From: Sphingobacterium daejeonense
GTDB taxonomy: Bacteria; Bacteroidota; Bacteroidia; Sphingobacteriales; Sphingobacteriaceae
Direction of reading: 5' to 3'
Assembly (NCBI RefSeq): GCF_901472535.1
Contig: NZ_LR590470.1
Coordinates: forward strand, 2,418,001-2,482,000
DNA: 64,000 nucleotides
Part shown: piece by piece, positions 47,591 to 57,445 of the stretch
Numbering within the stretch: the first letter of the stretch is position 1
How the letters are laid out: each line of letters opens with the position of its first letter
Made by a program: the position numbers and the translations under genes
The notes under the pieces: generated by a model
Told to the model about the DNA's origin: nothing
The model's input: the letters and a program-made list of their open reading frames with translations, nothing else
The model's database searches: none

Positions 47591-48642
47591 AAATTCCTCC
47601 TTTCTCGTTTGTTCCTTAGAATAATGATGACAAACATAGGTACCCCCATAAATGCAGTTAAGATGCCGATAGGAAGTTCTGCAGGTACAACAATCGTCCT
47701 TGCAATCAAATCCGCAAATACTAACAAGCCACTTCCTAATAATGCAGAGGCAGGCAATAAGAATTTATGATCTGCTGATATGGAAATACGAAGTAAATGG
47801 GGAACTAATAAAGCAATAAAACCTATTATCCCAGCCATAGCAACTGAAGCACCAACACCAATTGCCGCCAATACAATTATATACCGATTTATTTTCCGTA
47901 TATCCATTCCGAGATGCTCTGCTTGCGATTCCCCCAAAGCCATCGCATTTAGCGCTTTCCCCAAAGGAAGAAGTCCAAAAATGCTTATTAGGGAAAAGGG
48001 AAGGATCACCAAAATGGTCTTCCAGTTCGCACCACCCAGACTTCCCAGTGACCAAAAGGTAATAGTACGCAATTGATCATCCGTAGCGATATACGTAAAG
48101 AAACCCGTGAAGGCAATTGCTAGTGCATTGATTGCTATACCTAACAATAGCAGAGATGATATGTCGGTTTTACCATTAGTAACAGAAAATTTATATAAGA
48201 ACCATGTAGTCATTAATGCTCCTAAAAATGAAGCTATCGATAATGCATAGTACCCGAACATTAAGGTAAGACCACTAAAAACATGGTGACCAACAACAAT
48301 AAACATAACAGCGAATAATGATGCTCCAGATGAAACACCTATCAATCCAGGCTCAGCTAAGGGATTCCGAAACATCCCCTGAACCGAACAGCCTGTAATG
48401 CTTAAGGTAGCACCTATTAAAGCGCCTAAAAGCACCCTTGGTGCTCTTATCGCTAAAAAAACTGACTCTTCTTGAATAGGAATCCCGTGAAATCCAGTTG
48501 AAAAACCGTGTTACCTAAGATTTTAAGTAAGTTTTTCAATAGGTATTTCTATGGCTCCCACACAGATGGAAGTTATGCAGGAGCACAATAGAAATAGTAG
48601 TAAAGAGATAATGGAGATTCTTTTTTTTCTTTGTAATGTCAT
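47587..48642 (-). CDS. hmuU: heme ABC transporter permease, FecCD type (two frameshifts)
   Basis: The true start is the ATG at 48642 that overlaps the hmuT stop (TAATG); it gives MTLQRKKRISIISLLLFLLC, then GAIEIPIEK. Two one-base changes near 48530 and 48505 join it through KILGNTVF and IPIQEESVFLAIRAPRVL to LLGALIGATLSITGCSVQGM. The rest has the FecCD signatures NPLAEPGLIGVSSGASLFAV, FWSLGSLGGANW and IIGFIALLVPHLLRI. About nine or ten membrane segments. Confidence 0.9.
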
Positions 48643-49515
48643 TAATGTATCTTAGAATGTAACTCCTCAATCGCTATCGGTAATCTCGAACTAAAACCCG
48701 ATAGTAATTGACCGTCCATTGCTATAATTTTTTTGTTCCTGCCAGCATTGGTTTCCTTAACTCCTTGAATATTCATCATGCCAGTCTCATTTCCTAAACT
48801 GCTTAATCCACTGCTAAATAATAAAATGACATCTGGATTGTAAGCAACTAATGCCTCTGGAGTTAATGGCTTGTAATCCGCAAAATCCTTCGCAACATTG
48901 ATCCCTCCAGCTAATTCAATCACTTTGTCAACTTGTGTACCTGTACCACCAACCATCATGGTGCCAGCGCCACGTGCATAAATGAAAAGAACTTTGGGTT
49001 TTTTAGACTCAGATCCATAAGAACTAACGGTTTCCATTGCTTTGTCAAAGGACCCAATCAAGGAATCTCCTCGTTGCGTAAGTTTCAATGAATCCGAAAC
49101 ACCTTTGATTAATTTCCGAGTTCCTTCAACCGAATATTCCTGATCAAACAAAACCGTTCTGATACCTGCTTGCTTAAACTGTTCAATAGTTTCAGGATTC
49201 ACTTCCTGCTTCGTACCAATGATCAAATTCGGATTTAATGCCATGACTCCTTCAACAGGAACTTTTTTGTTATGGCCAACTTTAGGCTTGGAATTCATGG
49301 AGGCAGGATAAGTAGAAGCAACATCTGTTCCTACAATCTGGTCCTCCAACCCCAATTCACTGATGATTTCTGAAACTGTACCGTTCAAAGAAACAATCCT
49401 AAGCGTGTCCGAAAAAGAAGTGTCTGCTGATTCGGAAGTTTTCTTTTGTATTTTGACATGAGAATAGGAGACATGCTGCCCCAAAACTCAATATTAATCT
49501 ATTTATCTTATTCAT
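48642..49515 (-). CDS. hmuT: heme-binding periplasmic lipoprotein (frameshifted near start)
   Basis: Start at 49515 gives the lipoprotein signal MNKINRLILSFGAACLLFSC; one extra A near 49451-49454 disconnects it from the mature part. The mature protein has RIVSLNGTVSEIISELGLED, VGHNKKVPVEGVMALNPNLI and PDVILLFSSGLSSLGNETGM, the TroA/PF01497-type ligand-binding fold with a Tyr of heme receptors (VAYNPDV) nearby. It delivers heme to HmuUV. Confidence 0.88.
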
Positions 49516-49524
49516 TGTTCGCTG

Positions 49525-50595
49525 TTAATTGCTTTTTACTAATTTGTACTCGATCTCAGGATAACCTCTCTTACCGCCATCATCTTTTACGCCCATGGCT
49601 AAAAATCTAAGTTTATAAATATTACCTGCTTTATCCTTTATGACATAAAACCTGTCCCTCAATACGCCAACACTCAAGGTATTTCTCCATGATGTAGCCA
49701 TTGCATTCCTATTGTTCTTAAATTTGATACCGCTCAATTTGCTGGAATCAAACTCTTCATAATTAGGTTGACCATTGCTTTTATTGTCCTTTCCTAAAAA
49801 CACAACCTCCGAAACACTAACGCCATTAAGATGATTGATGAAAACTAAATCACTGAAAAAATAGGGGATAGGCGCCCCACCCATAGCCGTAAAATAGATG
49901 CTTTTGGTCCAAACAAGATCCCATTCATCCTTTGCTGGCTCTACATTCACAGGTCCTTCTGAAAATGAGATAAAATTGAAGTTTAATTTATTGTCCTTTT
50001 TGATGGTTAAGGATTTAAAATTGGTATCATCAAGCTTGGCATATTGTAAAACATAATCCTGAGCTGTTCCTCTATTTATTTTAACCTTCCAAACATTAGC
50101 TTTATCAGCATTCGGATGTACTGGATTGATTACATAAACTTTATTTTCCGATTCAGTAGCTTTTATTTCAGCAATCAATGATTTTTCTATCCTTCCTGCA
50201 GTATCATCATAGTTCTGAAGCTGATCCTTTGCCTGGAAATTATAATTTAACTTAGTTAAATCAACATTCGTTGAGCTTACAGCCTTGATATCTGTTTGAT
50301 TGGTAACCATAGCAGAATACGCCATGTGATTATTTAAGATAACCCTAAATGCTGAACCTGAATAAAATCCTAAACTCCATGATTTTCTAGCAACTGAAGT
50401 TTGTTTATCTGTACTTAAGTCAACATAAACAGCATTTGCAGCATCTGTGCCTCCTTCTCCTCCTTCTAAGGTCATTTTACTCCCGTCAGATGGCGGTACA
50501 ACCGGAAGAACGTCCGTCTTGTTGTCACGCTCACAGGATGTGAAGCCCAGGATACTGATGAATGCAATACTTGCTAGTTTGGTAAATTTTCTCAT
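49525..50595 (-). CDS. hmuY: HmuY family heme-binding lipoprotein
   Basis: 356 residues. Lipobox GFTSC; then NAVYVDLSTDKQTSVARKSW and SLGFYSGSAFRVILNNHMAY, which are HmuY signatures, and VNVEPAKDEWDLVWTKSIYF near the middle. HmuY captures heme at the surface and passes it to the TonB receptor. It lies between hmuR and hmuT, five bases after hmuR. Longer than the Porphyromonas protein, as in many Sphingobacteriaceae. Confidence 0.85.
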   Translation of the reverse strand: MRKFTKLASIAFISILGFTSCERDNKTDVLPVVPPSDGSKMTLEGGEGGTDAANAVYVDLSTDKQTSVARKSWSLGFYSGSAFRVILNNHMAYSAMVTNQTDIKAVSSTNVDLTKLNYNFQAKDQLQNYDDTAGRIEKSLIAEIKATESENKVYVINPVHPNADKANVWKVKINRGTAQDYVLQYAKLDDTNFKSLTIKKDNKLNFNFISFSEGPVNVEPAKDEWDLVWTKSIYFTAMGGAPIPYFFSDLVFINHLNGVSVSEVVFLGKDNKSNGQPNYEEFDSSKLSGIKFKNNRNAMATSWRNTLSVGVLRDRFYVIKDKAGNIYKLRFLAMGVKDDGGKRGYPEIEYKLVKSN

Positions 50596-50600
50596 TGTAA

Positions 50601-52644
50601 TTATTTGTTAATTTGATATAGTAAACCGAAGAATACAGAGCGCCCATAACTAATGGGGATGGATGTGCTACTACTAGAGTGGGCACCCGTACCTTCTGTT
50701 GCCGTATTTAATACATTGGTAATATTGGTCAAGTTCCGGATTCCGGCCTGCACAGTAATACTGTTGTAAAGCCGCTTGTTCAAAGAAATATCCAGCTGAT
50801 GATAAGCATCTTGCTTCGCTTGGTGGATTTTTAGCTGATCGCCAGAGCCAGTGGTTTGGAAACCAGGACGTTGACCATATAATTTATAAAAGACATTCAC
50901 ATTAGCTTTCCATTTTGGAAATTCATGAGAAATGCTCCCATTGACCTCTGGAGTCCAGAAATACTGACCCAAATCTTTGTTTTCTTCAAACAAACTGTTT
51001 AATCGACCTATATAACTTAGACCAACACTGATCTTGCTGTTTTTGATCAATAAATTGTTCTCCCAGGTACCACCCATAGTCTCAAACTTTCCTATATTTT
51101 AAATAGGTATTCATCGAGATGTTTTCTTTGTCTTGACCAATCGTTATCAGATTATTGAAGTGATTGTAAAATCCACTCAATGAAGAGTTGATAATGCTTT
51201 TTTCAGCTAAGGTTTTATGGTAACTCAGACTCACATTAAAGTTTTGGTTATGTTCTGCCTTCAAATCTGTGTTTCCATTGATGGCATGATTGCTGTCATG
51301 AAATGTAAAATACAGCTCCCTTAAACTAGGCGCTCGAAAACCCATAGCATAACCCAATCTCAAATCCAATAATGGATTAAAATTGATTCGCATGTTCAAT
51401 GATGGGATAGCGGGAGGAGCGTTGTAAATTGAGTTATGAATAAACCTAACTCCGGGTCGAATCATCAACCATGACAAAGGCTTATAATCTGCAGTTAAGA
51501 ATCCAGCAAAATCATAAATCTCAGAATTATCTTGAATCCTTGCCCCAGAACCCTTGTCAAAATCTAGCTCTAATCCTGCCAAGAGGTCAAAATTAGAACT
51601 GATTTTATATAATCCGTTTACACGAGCAAAAGCTTGATTGAACCTGGTGATATCTTGTTCCCCAGCACCTGAAGTCAAACTTGAAGTTTGCGTATTGAGA
51701 TCAAAAAGCTCAGTAACTGTAGATCGCTTATAGTTCTGATAAGAAAAGGAACCATTAAAAACAAAATGGTCATTAACGGTATATTGTGATTGAAGGATCT
51801 GTGTTATCCTGTCTGTAAAATAATTTTTATCTACGTACTTGGAATTAGGCATAACCGCCCCTGGAGTGTAGAGATCCTCATTGAGATAATCAATGCTATA
51901 ACTAGTATTGAAATTTTCCTTCTCAAACCCAATTTTTCCGCCCCCTAACCATTGCTCTTTAGGTTGCCACTGCAATTTCCTTCCTTCAGAAGTACCCTGA
52001 AAGCCTCCAAAATTATTCCTTGATCCATTCAATTCAAATCTCCAAATACCCGTAGAATACTTGAAGCCTAAATGAGCGTTGTGCCGACCTTCGTCATTAA
52101 CGGGTTTGTATTCTGAACCAACAGTTTCTTCCAGTATCCTTGCTGTTATCCCTAACTTGCTAGTTTTATGATTTGGATTGCTGGTAATAATATTGATTAC
52201 CCCTGCCAAAGCATCGGTACCATACATCACGGATACTGGACCCTCAACTATTTCAATTCTTTCAATGGTATTGATATCGATTTGGGACAAACTCTGTTTG
52301 GTAGCACCTCGGTCGATCATCGGAACTCCATTAACCAATACCTTAACATTCTGCCCGCTCATCCCCATCAGTTGCATGTCTGATTCTCCTAAAACCAAAT
52401 CGTTTGAAAACCTCACACCTAACTCCATATTCAACAAAGTTGACATATCTGTGGTTGCACGTCGCTGAATATATTCTCGGTTGATTGTTCTTACTTTATA
52501 AACTGAATTCTTTAAAGATGTTGGCTCAAATTGTCCCGTGACTACAACCTCTTCAATGGGTAGCACTCGTTCGGAACTATCCTCCTGTGAAATGGCAGTG
52601 ACCGGTAAAAGTAATAACAGAAAAAGATGTTTTATTCGCAACAT
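50601..52644 (-). CDS. hmuR: TonB-dependent heme receptor (frameshifted)
   Basis: About 680 residues. Signal peptide (about 1-19, LLPVTAISQ), TonB box EEVVVTGQ, plug domain with QLMGMSGQNVKVLVNGVPMI and ERIEIVEGPVSVMYGTDALA, and a barrel ending ISYGRSVFFGLLYQIN. The break at the TTTT run near 51097-51100 is removed by taking out one base to give YLNIGKFETMGGTWENN. It brings heme across the outer membrane. First gene of the locus. Confidence 0.92.
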
Positions 52645-52645
52645 T

Positions 52646-52664
52646 ATTTAGAATCATTTTAAAT
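52646..52664. promoter_or_regulatory. Fur-like operator 1 at the hmuR promoter
   Basis: ATTTAGAATCATTTTAAAT is a 19-bp palindrome with one mismatch pair. It shares TTTAGAATnATT with operator 2 and lies between the -7 box and the hmuR start codon. The Fur assignment is inferred from the heme function and the GAATnATTC core. Confidence 0.6.
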
Positions 52665-52671
52665 AGTGTTG

Positions 52672-52703
52672 CAAACATAACCCTTGTTTAGAATTATTCC
52701 AAA
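52672..52703 (-). promoter_or_regulatory. hmuR promoter, -33 and -7 elements
   Basis: On the minus strand TTTG (52703-52700) is followed after exactly 20 bases by TATGTTTG (52679-52672), a full match to the Bacteroidota consensus TTTG-N19-21-TAnnTTTG. This is the best promoter in the window. Confidence 0.8.
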
Positions 52704-52707
52704 CAAG
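52683..52707. promoter_or_regulatory. Fur-like operator 2 overlapping -33
   Basis: CTTGTTTAGAAT / ATTCCAAACAAG around a central T: a 25-bp palindrome with one mismatch pair. It covers the -33 element, so a bound repressor would block polymerase. Confidence 0.65.
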
Positions 52708-52785
52708 AAAATAACGTATTAGGAAAATTAAATGACGAAATCCGAAATAAATCAGAAAATAAATTACGGGTAGGTTAGACAAAAA

Positions 52786-52813
52786 AAGGAGCCGAATCTA
52801 AATCCAGCTCCTT
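52786..52813 (-). terminator. terminator after DUF2807 gene
   Basis: AAGGAGC / GCTCCTT with a 14-base loop, A run on the left, 19 bases after the DUF2807 stop in its reading direction. Confidence 0.7.
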
Positions 52814-52832
52814 CCTAAAATCTTTATAAATA

Positions 52833-53579
52833 TTATCGAGAACTCACAGAACCACCCGAAGAATGATTCACATTTTTATTGCTTGGATTGCCTGAATATA
52901 CCACCCTGGCACCCGATGAAACGTTCGCTGTAATCGCATTGCTTACAGCAACCGACAATTTCCCACCTGAACTGCCATTAACAGTTAAAGAACCTGTACT
53001 GAAGTTCTCCAAGTTCACCCTGCCGCTAGATGACATATCGACATTCAAGGTTTTCGATTTGCCAACTAAAGTAACTTCTCCAGAACTAGAACTGTTGATA
53101 GATACTTTCTCGGCTTTCAGCTCTCCAGTCATCTTTCCTGCAGAACTTAAATCTATAGTAGCTGATGTCGCAGCAATTCGTCCTGCGGTAAGTTTTCCTG
53201 CAGAGGAAAGATTTGCAGTGAAATTAATTGCATCAATAGGTTCCAATATCTCTAATGATCCAGCTGAACTCAAAGAAATAGAATTAATAGCCGAATTACT
53301 GTAAACCGTCACGTTCAAGGTACCTGAATTCTGAATGTGGCTGTTTGGTTTTACCCTGACAACTAGGGTGCCTCCCTTCACATTTGTTTCGATCTTTGGA
53401 AGTAGGTCTGCCCTAGAGACATCTACAACCACCTCGTTCCTGGAAGATTTAATGAATTTTGCCTTGATTCCAGAAGAAACTGAAATCCCTGAAACCTTAC
53501 TGATTTTACGGGTTTCTTTGTGTTGAGCATGTGCCAAAGAAACAAATGCAACTAAGGCTAAGGTTAATATTTTTTTCAT
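52833..53579 (-). CDS. DUF2807 (head GIN) auto-transporter adhesin-like protein
   Basis: 248 residues; signal peptide about 1-18 (FVSLAHAQ). A right-handed beta-helix-like body with repeats on a Ser-Ser-(A/S)-G-K turn: SLSSAGSLEILE, NLSSAGKLTAGR, DLSSAGKMTGEL, NSSSSGEVTLVG, DMSSSGRVNLEN, NGSSGGKLSV. This is the DUF2807 pattern of exported Bacteroidota proteins of unknown role. Confidence 0.88.
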   Translation of the reverse strand: MKKILTLALVAFVSLAHAQHKETRKISKVSGISVSSGIKAKFIKSSRNEVVVDVSRADLLPKIETNVKGGTLVVRVKPNSHIQNSGTLNVTVYSNSAINSISLSSAGSLEILEPIDAINFTANLSSAGKLTAGRIAATSATIDLSSAGKMTGELKAEKVSINSSSSGEVTLVGKSKTLNVDMSSSGRVNLENFSTGSLTVNGSSGGKLSVAVSNAITANVSSGARVVYSGNPSNKNVNHSSGGSVSSR

Positions 53580-53771
53580 CTTTTAAATAAATTTGGTTAG
53601 TACAAAAGTATCATCCTCTTGCTTGACTAAATTTATAAATAAATTTTATTATAACTCACCATTATTAATACCCGTTTTTCATTTTTTTCATTCTATGCTT
53701 TCTAATCCTCCTTATTTTGCAATTCCACTTAAATTATATATTTTGAAGCGATTAATTATTAATAAGAATAA

Positions 53772-54333
53772 ATGACCATTTTAAGTTATTTCAAGGAGCA
53801 ATACCATATCTCCCGACGAATTTGAACAATTTTTCGATTCAATAATTGAAGTTAAGGAATATGCTAAAGGTGATATTATCTTTGAACCGGGTGCTTACTT
53901 AAAATACATCTATTTTATCGAATCTGGGTTCACAAGAATCTATTATTATAAAAACAGGAGAGATATTACCCACTATTTCTTCGGCCCCAATACCTTCAGT
54001 ACTGGAATTGAAAGTGTTTTCCATAAAAAACCATCAATTTTCGGATTCCAAGCTTTGGCTCCATCAAAAATAGCTTTCTTCCCATTCTCCAAAATGGAAG
54101 AACTAGCCAAAACAGACATCACCATGAACAAAATCATTCAGTCTGTACTTTTGGATTCCTTGATAAACTTCTCAAACCGTTTCTATAATACCCAATTCGA
54201 AACCGCACATGAGCGATATAACGCCCTAATAGAAGAAAATCCAGAACTATTCCAAAATGCCTCACTCGGAAACATCGCTTCTTACCTCGGCATATCCCAA
54301 CAAACCCTCTCCGTAATCAGAGGAATGAAATAA
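53772..54333 (+). CDS. Crp/Fnr family regulator (frameshifted at start)
   Basis: The ATG at 53772 starts MTILSYFK; one extra G at 53795-53796 shifts the frame, after which SNTISPDEFEQFFDSIIEVK, KGDIIFEPGAYLKYIYFIES and GFTRIYYYKNRRDITHYFFG form the cyclic-nucleotide-binding beta-barrel. The C-terminal HTH is short: LGNIASYLGISQQTLSVIRG. Total about 186 residues, the size of the Bacteroidota Crp-like group. The ligand is unknown; no cNMP phosphate cassette (RxS) is clear. Confidence 0.8.
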
Positions 54334-54370
54334 AAAAACATTAGTCATAGCGACCAGAGACACCAACTAT

Positions 54371-54512
54371 GGCGACCAGAGACACCATTCATAACGTCGA
54401 TTGATGGTTGGTGAGGACACCAACCATGGCGACCACAGACACCATCCATAACGTCGATTGATGGTTGGTGAGGACACCAACCATGGCGACCAGAGTCACC
54501 ATCCATTACGTC
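54371..54512. repeat. 57-bp tandem repeat, about 2.5 copies
   Basis: GGCGACCA starts at 54371, 54428 and 54485, giving a 57-bp period. Each unit has GTTGGTGAGGACACCAAC, an inverted repeat. The same word recurs near 55125 and 55565. GC content is clearly higher than in nearby genes. Confidence 0.9.
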
Positions 54513-54547
54513 CAGAGAGAACAAACATGAGGTGCTCAATATCCCCA

Positions 54548-54625
54548 CATACCACCCTGAAAGGGTGGCACTATTATAGAATTGATTATTCAACGCCCAC
54601 TAACCCCGCTAGGGGTGTAACTATT
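54548..54625. repeat. 78-bp interspersed repeat, copy A (unoccupied site)
   Basis: From CATACCACCCTGAAAGGGTG to GGGGTGTAACTATT. Copy B at 55623-55898 is nearly the same but split by a 189-bp element. The small hairpins CCCTGAAAGGG and CCCCGCTAGGGG inside mark it as a palindromic repeat. Confidence 0.88.
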
Positions 54626-54671
54626 CCCCAAAAACCACCCTTATTCCTTCAACACAGCTGACATTCTTCAG

Positions 54672-54890
54672 CCCGCTCATTTTCAGTGGCGGCAGGATGG
54701 ATAAAATGCCGCGGCCATTGTGCGTTGGCCTTGCCCTTGGATGCTTTCCAGCAATTATCTCCTCCAAAGAGATAATTGATTAGAACGGCATCCTCGGCAA
54801 TAAGGCATTTTGTTCATGCGGGTTGGGCTTGCGCGAAAAGCCACCTTAAATGAGCAAGCGTTTTTGTTACTTTTGCGCCTCAAAAGTAAC
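54672..54890. repeat. 219-bp interspersed repeat, copy 1
   Basis: Matches 55200-55418 over 219 bp without an indel and with about three mismatches. Its minus strand translates to a short basic frame ending SNQLSLWRR that is not a gene. It has GCCTCAAAAGTAAC near the right end. Confidence 0.93.
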
Positions 54891-54993
54891 ATCCCATGCC
54901 ATGAAATGGCATTATTAATTAGGGTTAATAATCCCAAATCATGCCAGCAACCTCATCTCAAAATTTAAAAACTTCATGGTTTTGGCGTATTAT

Positions 54994-55105
54994 CAAACAT
55001 GTCACGCCTATGGCGTTAATTTTTGGTTGCTATGCATTTTCTATAGATATATTATGCCGCTGGGATTTAAGAAACATATAACGCCTACGGCGTATAATGC
55101 TGCTG
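54994..55105. repeat. diverged copy of the MITE interior
   Basis: Shares AACATGTCACGCCTATGGCG, TTTCTATAGATAT and GGGATTTAAGA-type words in the same order with 55669-55775 inside the MITE, but without the terminal repeats. CGCCTACGGCGT palindromes recur in it. Confidence 0.65.
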
Positions 55106-55199
55106 GCATTGAATCAATTGATGGTTGGTGGGGACACCAACCATGGCGTCCTGACTGTTAAGGCGTTTTACAGCCTGAAAGAATTTTCGAAGCCGAAGC

Positions 55200-55418
55200 C
55201 CCGCTCATTTTCAGTGGCGGCAGGATGGATAAAATGCCGCGGCCATTGTGCGTTGGCCTTGCCCTTGGATGCTTTCCAGCAATTATCTCCTCCAAAGAGA
55301 TAATTGATTAGAACGGCATCCTCGGCAATAAGGCATTTTGTTCATGTGGGTTGGGCTTGCGCGACAAGCCACCTTAAATGAGCAAGCGTTTTGGTTACTT
55401 TTGCGCCTCAAAAGTAAC
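55200..55418. repeat. 219-bp interspersed repeat, copy 2
   Basis: Second copy of 54672-54890 at a fixed offset of 528 bp. Differences seen: T for C after TTCATG, C for A in GCGACAAGCC, and G for T in TTTTGGTTAC. Confidence 0.93.
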
Positions 55419-55622
55419 TGCATCTTGCCATGAAATGGTAAAGAATTTGGGTTGTTAGCCCAAGTCAGGCCAGCGCGCATAGCCACCGCGCAAGACTTGC
55501 GCTAGCAATGCTAAAGATGGTCGATAGCGTAGCCGAAGCGTGCGCTAGCGTTGCTGAAGATGGTTGGTGAGGACACCAACCATGGCGACCAGGGACACTA
55601 TCCATGACGCTCTATATCCTCT

Positions 55623-55898
55623 CATACCACCCTGTAGGGCAATGTCATTAAGTTAAGGGAATTTAGCAAACATGTCACACCTACGGCGTTGGTGTTTGGG
55701 GTGATATTCATTTCTATAGATATTACATGCCTACGGCATTTAAGAGATATTTCATGCCTACGGCATTTTACCCCGATGGGGCTTTTGGGGATGTATGGCC
55801 ATATTTTTTTCCTAACTTAATGACATTGCCTGTAGGGGTGGCACTATTATAGAATTGATTATTCAACGTCCACTAACCCCGCTAGGGGCGTAACTATT
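55623..55898. repeat. 78-bp interspersed repeat, copy B, split by a MITE
   Basis: Left part 55623-55639 and right part 55838-55898 align to copy A (54548-54625) with the same length once the insert and one copy of the 9-bp duplication are removed. Confidence 0.88.
55640..55828. mobile_element. 189-bp MITE with 9-bp target duplication
   Basis: Ends: CAATGTCATTAAGTTA at 55640 and its reverse complement TAACTTAATGACATTG ending at 55828 (16-bp perfect inverted repeats). The 9-bp CCTGTAGGG flanks it on both sides (55631-55639 and 55829-55837), and the empty site is preserved in copy A. No transposase is encoded, so it would be moved by an IS elsewhere. A 9-bp duplication is compatible with an IS4-like transposase, which is inference. 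Confidence 0.9.
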
Positions 55899-56051
55899 AT
55901 AGAGGACAATTCCAAAACCAAATCGTCTCACAAAAAATACTACTCTATTGTTTAAACTCGCAAAATGCTTTTTTTAAGATATCTGAAAATTATTAACCTA
56001 AAACTGTCCCATCTTTGTCTTGTTAAAAGATATAAGTCAAACTGATTCAAA

Positions 56052-57443
56052 ATGGATTTTAGATTTAAAAAAACCTTTTCTAGCTTAACCCTTACCTTAC
56101 TGGCTGCAATGTCTGCATTCGCACAAGATGGGTTAAACAATTTTAAGGTCCCTGTACAACAGGCAGTAACTCACAACAAAAGTCTCATCAATGCTAACCT
56201 TGAAAATCAAAAAGTAGCATTGGACAGAGAAAATGTTAAAGGGAAATTATTACCAACTGTATCCGCAAATGCCATGTATGGCTATTTAAACAGTACTTTG
56301 GATATAGACCTCCCCGCTAAGACATTGCCTCTATTGGGATCCACAATTTTTGATGGTACCCAAAAAATGAATATGTCAACCCAAATTGGATTGGCAGGCG
56401 TAACTGCTACCCAGGTGATTTTCTCAGGATTGCAGATCACGAATGGACAAAAAGCGCTGGAACAAAAATTTAAAGCACAGCAATTAATGACCGAAGCAGG
56501 TTATGACCAACTTGCCCAAGAGGTGATGACAAGTTTTGACCAATTGATGTTGCTCAAAGAAGTGGATCTTTTGATCCTTGATTCTGAAAAACGCCTCAAT
56601 AAAGAGCATGAAAAAGTTATTAAAGGAATTGAAAACGGATTCGCAATTCCTTATGACCGCGATAAAATCAAATTGGCAATGCTGGAGCTTGAATCTAAAA
56701 AAGCAGAAGTCCAAAGTAACAGAGAATTGCTTTTCTTTAAATTAGAGGAATTGACAGGGATGTCAATGGAGGAATTGAAGGAAGTTAATTATAAACTGGA
56801 CGAACTCAATCTGGAAATGGATTCAGCAAATCAGATGAACAGAAAAGAGCTGCAAGCATTGGAAGCTTCGCAAAAAGCTTATGAGTTTGTCCTAAAAAAG
56901 GAAAAAGGAGCAAAATTACCGCAGGTATTTGCTTTTGGAAACGTGTCTTATTTGAACGCGTTTGGTACCGATTTAACGGTCAAGGATCTTCCTCGTGTGG
57001 GTGATTTGAAATTAGAATCCAATCACTTGAGGATGGCGCCGAATTTTGCATTAGGTGTTGGAATGAAATGGACTATTTTTGAAGGTAAAGCTCACAAAAC
57101 AGCAATCGACAAAGCTAAATTAGATATCCAAATCAATGAAAACAAGCTTGCCGACACCAAGGAAAAGCTGTCTTTGCTGCAGCGAAAAACTGAGGTAGAT
57201 TATAACCTTGCCCACAAAAAAATCCAAGTGAGCAATCAACAGGTTGAAATAGCAAAAAACAATCTGCACCTAGCATCACGTCAATTCGAAGAAGGTCTTT
57301 CTGATGTGACAGAAAGATTGGAAGCTGAAAACGAATTCTATAAACAGTCTCTAGGCTATTATAATCAAGTGCTCAACCAAAGAATGGCAGCATCTGAACT
57401 TTTGAAAGCAAACGGAAATCTTTACCAAACCATCACTAAATAA
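56052..57443 (+). CDS. TolC family outer-membrane efflux protein
   Basis: 463 residues; signal peptide about 1-24 (LLAAMSAFAQ). Two internally repeated OEP halves, each a long helical pair: first around VTHNKSLINANLENQKVALD, second around IDKAKLDIQINENKLADTKE and LHLASRQFEEGLSDVTERLE. It forms the trimeric exit channel. It is followed after two bases by the HlyD gene. Confidence 0.9.
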   Translation: MDFRFKKTFSSLTLTLLAAMSAFAQDGLNNFKVPVQQAVTHNKSLINANLENQKVALDRENVKGKLLPTVSANAMYGYLNSTLDIDLPAKTLPLLGSTIFDGTQKMNMSTQIGLAGVTATQVIFSGLQITNGQKALEQKFKAQQLMTEAGYDQLAQEVMTSFDQLMLLKEVDLLILDSEKRLNKEHEKVIKGIENGFAIPYDRDKIKLAMLELESKKAEVQSNRELLFFKLEELTGMSMEELKEVNYKLDELNLEMDSANQMNRKELQALEASQKAYEFVLKKEKGAKLPQVFAFGNVSYLNAFGTDLTVKDLPRVGDLKLESNHLRMAPNFALGVGMKWTIFEGKAHKTAIDKAKLDIQINENKLADTKEKLSLLQRKTEVDYNLAHKKIQVSNQQVEIAKNNLHLASRQFEEGLSDVTERLEAENEFYKQSLGYYNQVLNQRMAASELLKANGNLYQTITK

Positions 57444-57445
57444 TC

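Noticed and set aside
47765..48076. Overlapping frames inside hmuU on both strands
   Set aside because: They overlap strong FecCD permease coding sequence and have no features of their own.
54345..54593. 82-aa minus-strand frame with repeated GRHGWCPHQPSIDVM
   Set aside because: It is a translation of the 57-bp tandem repeat; no gene-like features outside the repeat.
54755..54937. 60-aa basic frame (also at 55283-55486) ending SNQLSLWRR
   Set aside because: Both are translations of the 219-bp interspersed repeat. Identity follows the DNA repeat, and no start signal or homologous fold supports a protein.
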